This document shows, in pieces, positions 32,950 to 44,281 of a stretch of 64,000 bases of DNA (position 1 is the stretch's first letter; every line of letters starts with the position of its first letter). The DNA is from Gnetum montanum (taxonomy: Eukaryota; Streptophyta; Gnetopsida; Gnetales; Gnetaceae): contig MNCI01004036.1 in the NCBI GenBank assembly GCA_015680685.1, positions 274,226 to 338,225 of the forward strand. Reading direction: 5' to 3'. The translations under genes and the position numbers were made by a program. The notes under the pieces are model-generated. The model did no database searches, was not told the origin of the DNA, and saw nothing but the letters and a program-made list of their open reading frames with translations.

Positions 32950-34059
32950 GAATGCGCATGGAGTCTCCACCATTGTTTTTAAGTTCCGGTAGAATTTCAC
33001 CTCCAATTTTTGTGAAATTTTAGACTTTTTAAGCCCCGAGAAATTTTGAGTATTCACGGTACATAACAACACTAACTCTGTGCTGCGTTGCAACAATCTT
33101 CACAGGATTCTGAATCACTCGAATCCTTGGAACAACCTTCCTTTTGAGAACTAAAATAACTTTTAGTTTGCCTCCATCTAACAATGTCTATGCCTGCTGG
33201 AATGAGATTTTCTATGGCATGGAAGACTTCTTCTCTTATGAACAGCATGTTACTAATTTACGAAACTCTTACGTACAGAATTTATGACATTTCCAATGCC
33301 AAATCTGAAACCTCTGGGTTATCGTCTTGTAGCACCTTGGTCAAGAAACCTGAAATATGGGTTGTGAAAAACCATGACGTCAGTTCATCCACTAGACAAA
33401 ACCATGCTAATTTTTTTATAATTCTCAGAGCTTCACTTCTTGCTTGATCACAAATACTCATTCCGCAAAACTTCATTGATGCAGAAGGAGATCTTCAAAA
33501 ACCTGCAGAAAAAGGTGACGATTCTCCTTGAACAACATTTCACGATCCTTTACCTTTTCCTCGGATTGATTCCCCTCTTGTAGCTGTTTTTCTCCCTCTT
33601 TTCCCGCTTGTTTGCTTCTTGTTTACGAAGAAGGATTGGGCCAGTTTCTGGGTGAAAAAGCTCAGATGTTCTTTTTGACAAAAATAGAGGAACTTGGCTT
33701 GCAAATTTCAGAATTTCCTGCACCTGAAAACTTGAATCTTCTGAAACACCCGCAATTGTTGTACTCAAGTTCTTACAAAACATCCTAGATATAGCCATTT
33801 CTAGCTACGTTTTAGCATACATCGCAGACCCACGATTGTAAACCGAAAGAAACTTCATTAAGACTATGTACATGGAGGCAGGAGGACCTCCAAAATTATT
33901 TGCCTGAGCAACTACACTCATAACCAGCGAAATATTCTGTGCACAATTCAGTTTACTCCTTCGATTGATTTCATTCTTTTTTCTACCAATTTCGTCAAAA
34001 TCAAAACCAATTTTTTCCAAATTGAAATCAATGTAATTTATAGGAAATTCTAATTTCAT
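32950..34059 (-). pseudogene. UPL3/UPL4-like HECT ubiquitin ligase pseudogene, armadillo-repeat region
   Basis: Read on the minus strand, several frames in order match the helical-repeat region of plant UPL3/UPL4-type ligases: an ASMYIVLMKFLSVYN helix, VQEILKFASQVPLFLS, then DREMLFKENRHLFLQVFEDL, LRIIKKLAWFC, SGFLTKVLQDDNPEVSDLAL and FIREEVFHAIENLIPAG. In the known family these segments follow one another as repeat helices ahead of an acidic Ser-rich linker, here SKDSSDSESCEDCC. The frame is broken by a TGA after the QVFEDL helix and by two TAA codons after the LALEMS helix, so the copy is dead. The catalytic HECT domain is not in the window. Introns cannot be placed confidently. It is the only host gene family recognised here. 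Confidence 0.6.
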
Positions 34060-34901
34060 TTAAAATTTAAATCAATTTAACTACTCTATCAATTTAGTCA
34101 AAACCATAACCAAGTCCAACATCTTACATATCAATTTTTTCTTATCTTATAAAATAAATTTATTTAATGTACTAAAAAAATTTGTTCTCAAAACAATGAC
34201 TATTTTTGGCTTCTGAAAATAAACATTTGTAAATGAATTTCAATCTATGGTAACTGTATAATCCATTTGATGATCCTGCTTATTCCTGAAAATGTTTTGC
34301 ATAGACAAAATGTGCAGTGTACTAAATGATTACAATTTTTTCCTTCAAAAGACTGACTATCTTATAAAGCAGCAACAAAAATCTGAAGGTGTCCTTTTTG
34401 ACGTTGCAGCTTCTGTAACTACACAATGATAGAATATATGATATACAAGCTGCTGTTATACATGTCAAATCAAGGTATCTCAATTTTGGATAGGCCATGA
34501 TATTATAGAAGGTATTTCAAATAAGACACTCTCTACCGTTGCAGTTGGGTCTTTATTTCGGTTGAGCTTAGTGGAGAGGTAGATGCACATGGAGATATTG
34601 TCAATCATGGGCCTTTATAACTTTGAATGCAGAAGTGCATAGCATATGTGGCGCTCAAAAACTTAGGAGAAAGTTTTGAATGAACTTGAAGGAAAGGTCA
34701 AACAAAATTAATTTTTACTGCAAATGAAACAGGTTACCTTTAAACATGAAATGCAAATGAAACAGGTTACCTTTAAACATGAAATTCCAAAGAAAGAGCA
34801 TGAATTTGATTTTCAATAAAGTGAAATTGCTATTAAAAAATAGCAAAGTCAATTTACCAAAGGAATATCTAAATCCTCTCCTTCTCTTCTCCTCTTGCAC
34901 A
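34060..34901. other. AT-rich spacer with a 2 x 33-bp tandem repeat
   Basis: No coding signal. A 33-base unit starting TGCAAATGAAACAGGTTACC is present twice, head to tail and identical, at 34719-34751 and 34752-34784. The stretch may be intron or flank of the UPL-like pseudogene. Confidence 0.6.
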
Positions 34902-35436
34902 TGTGAGATGTGTTGTTAATCTTAAGTTTAAGAAATCTTTATTTTGTAATGGTTGCGGTATTGACAAATTATTCTTGGCATGTTAGCTAAAAATAACAAA
35001 AGCTAAAGTACCTAATATGTCAAAAGAATATGTAACGTTTCACAACTATACTGGCCATGATTAATTATAGATTATAACTTCCTAATTTGCCTTTTACTTA
35101 AAGCATGACATTATGACCACTATATAAGTGGATGCTTGGGTGGTCTTAATATAATCACATCTTTATGAAATCAAAGGATGTGTGAGGCATAATTCAAGTT
35201 GTAGTCTCTTCCTCTTGTGAAAGCTTGATCTAAACTTTTTATAAGTCTCAAAGTAAAAAGACTTGGATTTCTAAGGCTTGCTAGGAGCTAAAGCTATTGC
35301 TAGGGTTTCTGTAGGCTTTCCCCAAGATAATTTCTTGTATTCTTAATGCATATCTTCTAATTCCATAATTGAATTTCTATTTCTACTACCTGCTATTACT
35401 TTATTTTCCTACTTAATCGAAGTGTAAATTAATAAA
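34902..35436 (+). repeat. Element V 5' LTR
   Basis: Begins TGTGAGATGTGTTGTTAATC and ends near GTGTAAATTAATAAA. ACTATATAAGTGGATGCTTG (35117) carries a TATATAA box and is kept in the 3' LTR at 37797. Confidence 0.8.
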
Positions 35437-35455
35437 TTGGTATTAGAGTGAGGTT
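35437..35455 (+). promoter_or_regulatory. Primer-binding site, tRNA-Met type (Element V)
   Basis: TTGGTATTAGAGTGAGGTT differs from the tRNA-Met complement TGGTATCAGAGC(G)AGGTT by transitions. Confidence 0.75.
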
Positions 35456-35494
35456 CATTTAATTATTAGGGCTCTTATCTCATTAAGTGCTAAG

Positions 35495-36250
35495 ATGGCG
35501 AGCAATGCTAAGTACATTGAAGAAATAAAAAAGTTCAATGGTAACAACTACAATCTTTGCTACTTGAAATGAAATAAGATGTATGCATCACTAGAAATAA
35601 ACCAGAGAGTGTGAAAGCTAAAGACTGAAATCAATTAGCTCATCTAAATTTTTGAAAATTCTAATCTTGTGCTTATATATTTACAAGATGAAAAGACTAC
35701 AAATGGATTATGGAATGTTGTGGGTAAGATATCAATCTAGTTCTAACTCAAATAAATTACATCTTAAAAAGGAAATTATTGTTTTTAAAGATTTCTAAAA
35801 ATAATAATATTATATCTCATCTGACTACTTTCACTATTGTGAGATAGCTATAATTGATTAGTAGTAAGATTGATGAAGAACATCAATGTATTGCATTATT
35901 ATAATCACTTCATGATTCATAGGACTTCTTTAAAATTTGATAAAGTTGTATTGATAATCAAAGAACTTCGAAGACAATGCTTTGAGTCTACACCTACTGA
36001 AGCATTAGTAATTAAAAGACTAGGAAAATAACAATAGAGTAAATCCTTCAATAAGAATAATTCTAAATTTAAGAAAGTTACCAATGATGCTTTCAAGAGA
36101 ACACCAAAATGTTGGAACTGTGGAAAGCATGATCACTTGAAGAAGGATTGCAAATTTTTGAAGGAAAATGAGAAAGATTTTGGATCTAGTTCTTCTAAGA
36201 AAGATGTTTATGAAGAAATATTATACTTGTGTGCAGTCACAACTTGAGGT
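35495..36250 (+). pseudogene. Element V gag
   Basis: ATG at 35495 reads MASNAKYIEEIKKFNGNNYN, where copia Gag usually has F-G-NY--W. A CWNCGKHDHLKKDC knuckle (C-X2-C-X4-H-X4-C, 36115-36156) is intact. Many stops occur between. Confidence 0.75.
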
Positions 36251-36254
36251 AACT

Positions 36255-36990
36255 CTAATTGTAATTACTGGTATATTGATTCATGTGCTTCAAATAGCTT
36301 TACACCTAGAAGAGAATGATTTTCTAAATACCGTGAGGCTACATTTGCTCCTACTTTTCTCAGAAAAGATGACAAATGTACACTTAAGAGCTATTGTAAA
36401 GTAAAGTTCTCTTGTAATGTAAGAATAATTATAATTCATGTCCTTGAGCTCACCAAAAACTTATTATCTATGACTAATTTTGATGATTTTTGCCTATTTG
36501 TATTATTTGAAAACAAGAGATGTCGAATTTTTTAGGGAAAATCCATCATAGCCACAAGATATAGAGAAGGAAGTGGGAGACTATACCAACTAGATGGTGT
36601 TGTAGTGGCTAATAAAGCTAAAGCCTTTCATGTGCAAAAAAAGAACTTCATCATGAATCTATGGCATAGAAGACTTAGGCTTGTGGGAGAAAAGTCCATC
36701 CAAATTCTTCAAGAAAAAGGTATAATTAAAGTTAATTCTCAAGATCATTTACCTTCCTATGAACATTACTTAAATGGAAAACAACATTGTTTGAGCTTTC
36801 CTGCAAGTACTCAAAAATCTAAAAATACTTTGGATCTAGTTCATAGTGATGTGTTTGGTCTTGTTTCAATAACTTCACTTGTCGGCCCTAAATATTATAT
36901 CTTCTTCATAGATGATTATTTAGGAAAGTATGGATTTACTTCCTAAAATTCAAATATGAAGTCTTTGATAATTCAAGGAATATAAAGCTC
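36255..36990 (+). pseudogene. Element V protease, pre-integrase and integrase start
   Basis: WYIDSCASNSFTPRRE (36270-36318) is the copia protease site, with DSCAS for the usual DSGAS. LWHRRLRLVGEKSIQILQEK (36659-36720) is the pre-integrase block, and a HLPSYEHYLNGKQH zinc-region remnant follows. LDLVHSDVFG (36831-36860) holds the first integrase Asp and YYIFFIDDY the core. A stop at 36944 and the deletion end it. Confidence 0.75.
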
Positions 36991-37059
36991 TTGTTACAAG
37001 AATTCTTATGTGTCTTCAAGGTACTATTAATTTTACTATTTGTTATGAAAAACATTCCT

Positions 37060-37500
37060 TTGGATTACATGGCTTTATGGATATATATTGGAAAGATGAT
37101 CTAGATCATTGATAATCCACAAGTGGATATGTTTTAAAATAAACATAGGTGTAGTTAGCTAGATCAGTAAGAGACAAAGTTGTGTTGCATTATTGATAAT
37201 AGATGTGCAGTATGTAGCATCTTCTTAAGGAAGCAAAGAGGTGATTTGCCTATAATGACTAGTTAAAGACTTTGAGCAAAAGAAAAAGAAAGTAAACATA
37301 TCTTGTGATAACCAAGGTGCAATCTTCCTATCAAAGAATCTCAGGTTCCATGCAAAAACAAAACACATTAAGATAAATTACCATTTTATTTTGTATCAAA
37401 CTGGAAAAGAAAGGATTTCTTTGAAAAAGGTTCCTACCTCAAAAAATCTAGTGAATATGTTGACTAAGGTAATTCATGTGGACAGGTTCAGTTAATAGAA
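37060..37500 (+). pseudogene. Element V RNase H remnant
   Basis: A DLDH--STSGYV block (about 37100-37130) matches the D-D-RKSTSGY region of copia RNase H. After stops come ISCDNQGAIFLSKN-like sequence with FHAKTKHIKINYHFIL (37347-37398) and LVNMLTKV (37450-37475), the C-terminal end of copia Pol. Confidence 0.75.
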
Positions 37501-37581
37501 AAGAACTTGGAGTGGTAAATTGTAAAATGTAATGATTTCTCCTAACTATAATTCCTTAAAATAAACAACAAGTAAAATAAT

Positions 37582-38115
37582 TGTGAGATATATTGTTAGT
37601 TTTAAGTTTAAGACATCTTCATTTTATAACATTCCATGTTGGGAAATTATTCTTAGCATTTTGGCTGAAAATAACCAAAGTCAAAGTATGTAATATGTCA
37701 AAAGAATATGTAATCATTTACACCTAATTTGGTCATGGTTAATTATGGATTATAACTCCATAATTTGGCTTTTACCCAAAACGTGACATAATGACTACTA
37801 TATAAGTGGATGCTTGGGTGGTCTTAGTATAATCACATCTTTACCAAATCAAAAGGTGTGTGAGGCATAATTCAAGTTGTAGTCTTATTTTCTTGTGAAA
37901 GCTTGATTTAAGCCTGTTGTAAGTCTCAAAGTAAGAAGCCTTGAATTTCTAAGGCTTCTTAGGAGTTGGAGCCATTTCTAGGATTTTTGTAGGCTTTCCC
38001 AATGAAATTTTCTTATGTTCTTATGCATTTCTTCCAATTCCATAAACAAATTTCTATTTCTGTTGCTTGTTATTACTTTATTATCCTACTTAATCAAGGT
38101 GTAAATTAATAAAAC
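37582..38115 (+). repeat. Element V 3' LTR
   Basis: Begins TGTGAGATATATTGTTAG and is similar to 34902-35436 along its whole length. It ends near GTGTAAATTAATAAAA. Confidence 0.8.
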
Positions 38116-39449
38116 CAATATAAAAAATTAAATATAAGCACCCCAAGCACTTTTTGAATTTTTGAATCACTATTTGAAAGAAGCCCAACAAGTTTTGTGA
38201 TAGCATTGATGACTAGAAGAGCCTTTGAGGATGATATACAAATGTTGACAAAAAGTTATTGCTAGTCACAAAGCTACTCCCTATGCAAAACTGGAAGAGA
38301 TATGTTTTTGAGAGGCTTCATTGAAGCTTTCTATCTAAGAAAATCATCTCTGGGATGATACAAAATCTTTTTCATGATATTCAAACATCCTTCCTATTAC
38401 ATCCTATAACTTAAATGTAGAATTTTCAGTATATTGAAAATTTTTCTATTAATCAAATGGGGTATGAGAAATCATAATTAATATCATCACCAAAGTATTA
38501 TAATACAATATGTACTTAAACCATTCTTTAACGTAGTATATCCCTCAATGCTAAAAGCCTAAATACTAGATTCCATAGTACAAATGATACACCATTCAAA
38601 TTAAAAATGATACATATTCAAACTAAGGTTATATATTGTTCATAAAGAAAAACCAACATTCATTCATGCTTAAAAATAAAAAATATAATGTAATTAATGT
38701 TTTTCAACTTTTTAAAGTTGCATTATGTACATTATATTAATTCTTCATTCTAGCAGCACTTGACTTATTTGTATGGGGTAGATATAAGAAAGACTTAAAA
38801 TTTTTTTAGTAGGTAACCATAACTCATGAGTCTCCTAGAATAGAGCATGAACAGGATGCATCTTAGGATACAATCATAAAATTAGTACACATGGTCAATT
38901 TATTCTTTTAAAAATATTATAAACCAAGGGTTTGCATGAAGTGTTTTCTTAAGGGGTTATCAACTTAATGGAATAATTCCATTCCACTGTTAAAATATTT
39001 CTAATTTACTGAAATATCTCAATTTTATAGTTCAGCAGCAAAGCTATCATAGAAATGATATCATATCAAGGTCCCTCAAGTATTTTGTCTAAGCTACTTT
39101 ACCTCAAGTCTTTCATATTGGTTTTCCCTTGCTACATCATTTTATAATAAACCTAATGCCAACTACTTGAATCATTCATAAGTTTTCACCAAAATAACTT
39201 GTATGAAAGGTCATTAACCTAATCCTTGAACTTGACTATTAACATAAACACTTCTAATACTTGCAAGCCAATGTGAATCATATCTACCTACTTGGCATGC
39301 AACAAAAAGTATAAATCATCCTCAAACTTGGCAACTAATGCAAATTAGAAGTGTTTTAAACACCTCATAAAATCAACAAGTTTTCCAAATTACTAGTAGA
39401 TTCCTAAGATGCTAATGGCCTTCTCAAGTTTGAAGCTTTACATCTAACA
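38116..39449. other. AT-rich spacer, no feature recognised
   Basis: A frame near 38190-38400 could be a gene relic (FVIALMTRRAFEDDIQML), but it matches nothing I know and contains stops. The rest is low-complexity AT-rich sequence. Confidence 0.45.
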
Positions 39450-39599
39450 TGAGAAGGATACATATTTTTCTATTCAGTGTGCAATGTACTCTTGTTTATT
39501 ATTTCCTCAATCAACCTTAAGGGTTCATTCCAACAATGTAAATGATTTCCTATGTTCTAATTAGTGCACAAACAACTAAGTCCCCAGCAACAACACCAA
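39450..39599 (-). repeat. Extra copy of Element III 5' leader and primer-binding site beyond its 3' LTR
   Basis: The stretch matches 47310-47459, the leader directly inside the 5' LTR of Element III, almost base for base (GTGCAATGTACTCTTGTTTA, GATTTCCTATGTTCTAATTA). It includes a primer-binding site which, read on the minus strand, is TGGTGTTGTTGCTGGGGA (39582-39599). Similarity stops near 39450. Element III is therefore the remainder of an LTR-internal-LTR-internal tandem. Confidence 0.75.
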
Positions 39600-40478
39600 T
39601 GATGAGTAGCGAGGTACCCCTACGCTCAACCATACGAATACGAGCGTTTCATGCATGATCTGGTCGAATTCCAAGGACTAAGTGCCTATGCGCCTTTGTG
39701 GAATAAGGATAGGTTGGTTGATTGTTGTCTTCCCAAACTTACTTGTATGTCACGATTGTATGGTTAAGTAAGTTTGAGGCATATGATTTTTAGAGCTTTT
39801 ATGTTTTTATGTCTTGTTGCTAATAATGGAGGAGAGAGAGAGATAACTAAGTGACTAATTTAACTTAACTAGGCTTTAAACTAATCCTAACACCAATATC
39901 CATTCTCACTTGCCATACACATCTTGAACCAATGCAACACTACTGGGATTACCAAACGCTAATCGTTACTAGGTTACCAAGTGTTATGTGCATGCTCGAA
40001 GTGATCGTACTGTGTGTGCTAATAATAGAAATGTAAAGTGCATAAAATAAAATAAAATAAATGTAGAAGAAAATAAAATAAAGGAAATGAGTAAGAAAAC
40101 AAATCTCAAGTGCTGCAAGGATAAATCCAAGAGCTCATCTTTATTTCCGTACACAAGGTGTGCTCAAGTACGCAATGCTCGAATAAAGATCCGTCCACAC
40201 TTAGACCTCCTGCTGTGGGCACTTGGAAAATACTCTAACTACAAAAGTTTCACTACTTAACTCCTAAAATACTTCCAAAAGACTTCCCTTAAAAGACTTC
40301 CTTCCAAGACTTCCTCCCAAGATTGTGCACCTGGGCATTGTATTTATAGGCTTGGGAGCAACTACTCTAATAATTAGAGAAACCACCACTCTAATTTTAG
40401 AGAAACAGCCACTCTAATAATTAGAAAAACTGCCACTCTAATAATTAGAATAAATTGCTAGAGTAACCGCTCTCATCG
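39600..40478 (-). repeat. Element III 3' LTR
   Basis: In minus orientation it starts at 40478 with CGATGAGAGCGG (the family TGATGAG with one change) and ends TACTCATCA at 39600. The U3 contains repeats of CCACTCTAATAATTAGA (40360-40460). The TATAAATA box is plus TATTTATA at 40341-40348. Confidence 0.85.
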
Positions 40479-42360
40479 TACCCCACGACTGAATGAAAAC
40501 TCATCCTCGAGTTTCTTACAAAATATTGGGAAGGTATGGGATTATTGACTAATTGACAGCTGACAGTGGAATGGGATAATAGACTCAACGTGCCTAGTGA
40601 ATGGATCAATAAGCATATTACAACATTAGTATTCATAACCATTGTGGTGAACACTCGTACATAAATGAAATCCAAGCCTTTATTTGGTAGCTTGTAGAGA
40701 AAGAGAGAAAGAAAATGAAGTGTGTTGATGCCAATGCTAAGATTGCACCTTTCGTTGTTTATCCATAGCCATGCCACCAGACTTGCTCCTTTCGTAAATG
40801 CTCTAGTTCCAGTCCATCCTGAGTGCTTCCTCCAAGCCTAGTCCATTGCTTGTATGATCATCATCTACACACACAACATAGTCACAAATAAGCAAGGATA
40901 GATAAACCACAATGCAGTTGATACCTTGCCTCGATATGAAGCACATTGGCTGAGTTGTGGTTATGGTAGAATCTAGTTTGGAGATTTATCACAGGTGACT
41001 ACCCAAGGTGTAGGGGTTAGGTGAATAGTAAAATGGAGAAAATTGAAAATTTTTTGTCAAGGCCCCCATGACTAAGAGCAAACCTCTAGTAGCTATAAGA
41101 TGGAAAAATATGAGGAATAAGAAAGATGGGAAAAAATATCAACGACAACGCCAATAAAATGGATGTCATGGATGGGGATGAAATAAGAAATGAATGATTG
41201 TAGAAAATTTTTAAGGGAAACAAGTTAATAATTACACCAAAAAGAAATGCCAGTGGGTCCTCCCCAAAGCAGGATTATGCCTTTTATGCCCTGACAAACC
41301 CATAAACCAAAGAGTCCGTAGGCTTTAGGAATGTCATTTGGAAGCAAGAGTTAAAAACTTACCCACAAGAATTCACCAAAGAAAAATAATGCATCAACCC
41401 AGAATGGACTAATGATAAAATTGGCAATGAGGTGGAAAACGGAAAGAAAGATGGAGAGGAGAGAATGGAATGGAATACCAAGAATAAGGTTGTGTAAAGC
41501 CCCTTTTGTATTTTATGGTTAATGTGACCGAGTATAACTCATCCCAAATCTAGACTCAAATAAACCACATCTAGTGACCTCGCATAAACACACTTGACCA
41601 ATCCATCCACTTAAAGCAACAAGAATGCTTCCACAAAGAGTCACAACCATTCTGAGGAGAGCAAGATGGCGAAGTAGGAAGTGAGAAAGGGCCTTAGTTA
41701 GAGGGAACCTTCAAGCATGGGTAACATGTCTTTCTAGTTCCATAACTAGTGCTTGTAGCCTATATTGCTTTATTATGTCTAAGAGGTGTGCTTTGAATTC
41801 TCACTCTCTTTTTTTCTTTTTTTTTACATGAGAACCACACCATGCAAAGACTTATTTTTATTCACTTAGCTTTCTAATTTTTGAACAATTTTAGAATGGC
41901 GGAAAACCCAAGAAAAACCATCCAAGCATCCAAGAGAATGGCCATCACAAATGCATCAAATCCCCTTGAAGTCACACCCTTTTCATTCTTTGAGTCTTTC
42001 CTTGGTTTGAAAAATAACCAGCCACCAATTCATTAAAAGTTTACTTAGAAAAAGAGGGATTGTATAGTTCCAAGCCAAAGGAGACCATAGAGTTGTATGG
42101 ATGAGTGGACAGCATGGACTCATTACCTGTTTTACCAGAAGAATGATACCTTAATATCAACATCATAATTCAAAGGTAAAAACCAAACATTAGCAATCAA
42201 TATAATATAATTCAATCCACCATCATGAGTACTTATTAGATGACGAATAAAAGTAAATCAAGAAAACAAAGAAGCAGTAAAAACATGAACGATGGTGTAA
42301 AACAAAAATAAGAAAAGTTGAAAAAATGTGTAAAACAAAAATTCAAAAAGAACTGAGGGC
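40479..42360 (-). other. Element III 3' region: polypurine tract and conserved blocks, ORF3 lost
   Basis: TACCCCACGAC at 40479-40489 is the complement of the polypurine tract. AATCCCATACCTTCCC (minus) near 40525 is the pre-LTR block. GTGGGTCCTCCCCAAAGCAG (41255), AGCATGGGTAACATGTCTTT (41715) and GAACCACACCATGCAAAG (41833) are the blocks kept between pol and ORF3 in I, II and IV. No M(A/T)PK start or P-L-P-G-T end is present. A 110-codon minus frame at 40445-40777 has no known relative and is probably chance. Confidence 0.6.
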
Positions 42361-42383
42361 CTAGAACGGTTAGCATAGGTGGC

Positions 42384-43021
42384 CATCTCCCCCATGACTA
42401 AGTTGGAAGGAGGAGATTCGAAATAGTGAGCAAGGTTGTCCATCAACAAAGGTAGCATGTGTACTGGTTGTCCTAAGCTCATGGAAAGGTTTGATTTGTT
42501 GCACGTTGACCAACAGTTTCTTGTCTGGGCTTTTAAGTTTGTATATTGTCATGGCCCTTGAAGGAAAAGTTGCATAAATAATATAAGGTCCTTCCCACAA
42601 TGTTTGAAATTTAGCACGTTGTGGCACATGTGTGGGTTCCAGTAGAGAACCTTATCTCCCAGTTGATATTTAACTTTCCTAATCCTTAGGTCATGACATT
42701 TTTTATTGAATGCCTTGTGCAACTTGTTAGATGATAGGGCAACTAATTGATTTTCATCTAGCAAGTTAAGGATTACTAACCATTTTTTTTGTGCTAGATC
42801 AAGGTCAAGGTTGAGGTCACATGCCATGGATAGTGTACGGAGCTTAGTTGGAATGGAAAGTGTTGGTAAGTTACTGTACACTAACTCATAGGGAGAGTAG
42901 CTTGTAGGGAGTTTCCATGTGGAGCAGTATGCCCAAAGAGCATCATTTAGTTTAGTGTTCTAGTCTCACCTAAACTTGCTAACAATTCTTGTCAATATCT
43001 TCATAATCTCCCTGTTGTTGG
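42384..43021 (-). pseudogene. Element III integrase C-terminal remnant
   Basis: Minus-strand frames read SPYELVYSNLPTL, LRTLSMACDLNLDLDLAQKK, ENQLVALSSNKLHKAFN, KVKYQLGDKVLYWNP, FQTLWEGPYIIYATFPS and NVQQIKPFHEL. These match the end of the Element II integrase (19560-20030) block by block. The upstream catalytic core is absent: the sequence joins directly to RT. Confidence 0.8.
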
Positions 43022-43830
43022 CAACCTTTGAAAAGTTCTTAATAAATCTCTTATAGTAGCTAGTATGTCCAAGGAATGACTGAATATCTTTGATAGTTTC
43101 TGGTTGATGGGTAATTCCTTGGATAACTTTGATTTTCTCGAGGTCTACCTCTATCCCTATGTGTGAGATTTTGTGTCCTAGTACTACGCCTTCTTGGACC
43201 ATCAAATGACTTTTCTGCCAATTGAGCCTTAAATTGGTTTCTACACATCTTTTTAACACTTGCTCCAACCTGTCCAAGGCTTGATCAAAGTTTGCTCCAT
43301 AAGTGGAGAAGTCATCCATAAAGACCTCCACACCATTTCCTATTTGTTGTTGGAAGATGCTTAGAACTAGTCATTGAAATGTTGCAGGGGCATTGCACAA
43401 GCTAAATGACATCTATTTGTATGAAAATGTTCCCCAAGGACTAGTGAACATAGTCTTGGCTTGGTCTTTTAGGGCTATTTGTATTTGATTATATCCACTA
43501 TATTCATCCAAAAAACTATAGTAGTGATGCCCTACGATGGTGTCTAAGACTTGGTCAACAAATGGCAATGGAAAGTGATCTTTGAATGTTGTCATATTTA
43601 GTAGCCTGAAATCTATGCACACCCTCCATTTGCCTCCTTTTTAGGAACAATAACTAAGGGGCTAACCCATTTACTATCAGCAATGGGGTATATGAACCCA
43701 GCCTTGAGAAGTTGTTCGTTTTCTTCCTTAACTACTTGCTTCACCTAGGGGTTCAATCGCCTCTATGATTGTCTTCAAGGCCTCATGGAGGGATTAATGT
43801 AAATTCTATATTGGCATATCCTAGGATCTA
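43022..43830 (-). pseudogene. Element III reverse transcriptase
   Basis: MCIDFRLLNMTTFKDHFPLP, SFLDEYSGYNQIQIALKDQA, LCNAPATFQ, MEVFMDDFSTYGANFDQALD (catalytic FMDD at about 43314-43325) and HLMVQEGVVLGHKISHIGIE, then a FLGHTSYYKRFIKNFS thumb block. One frameshift lies just before MCIDF and stops lie at 43410-43420. Right after the NFSKVA block it jumps into integrase sequence, which removes RNase H. Confidence 0.8.
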
Positions 43831-44281
43831 TTCCAATTAATTCAAGATATGACCAAGCAAAGGCTTTCAATCATTTATTGATTGCCTTCAATAGTTCTTC
43901 TTTCTGTTGAGGAGCAAGCTTAGTGTTGATAATTATCGATTTTCCATTTTTAAGGAACGTGTATTCCATATCGGTGGGAAATGGTTTCAGCTCGAGGGGC
44001 TCCTATTTAAATTTCTTAGGGATTTCCAACTTCCCCCAATTGACATTTTCAAGGTTAAGACTTGGAAGTCAGCGGTGGACTTGCTCTAATGTGTCTATGC
44101 TATCGATGTAAGCGCAATTCAAACCCTTAGTTGGTTCCATGCATATGAGTGAACTACTTTCTTGATTAGCTATCAGCCACTGGGTGCCTTCCTATTGTGT
44201 GGCTACTACATACATGCATCTTTGTATGTTGATCACTTATGCATAATGATTGCATGCAGGCAATGTTAAACTTTGCACAAG

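Larger units (their letters stand above)
34902..38115 (+). mobile_element. Element V: internally deleted Ty1/copia retrotransposon
   Basis: Two similar LTRs of about 535 bp (34902-35436 and 37582-38115) enclose a tRNA-Met type primer-binding site, gag with a zinc knuckle, protease, and the start of integrase. The sequence then jumps to the RNase H end. Protease and integrase before RT/RNase H is the copia order. About 2-2.5 kb (rest of integrase and most of RT) is missing. No target duplication was recognised. Confidence 0.8.

Noticed and set aside
38190-38400. Possible gene relic (FVIALMTRRAFEDDIQML)
   Set aside because: Stops in frame and no family recognised.
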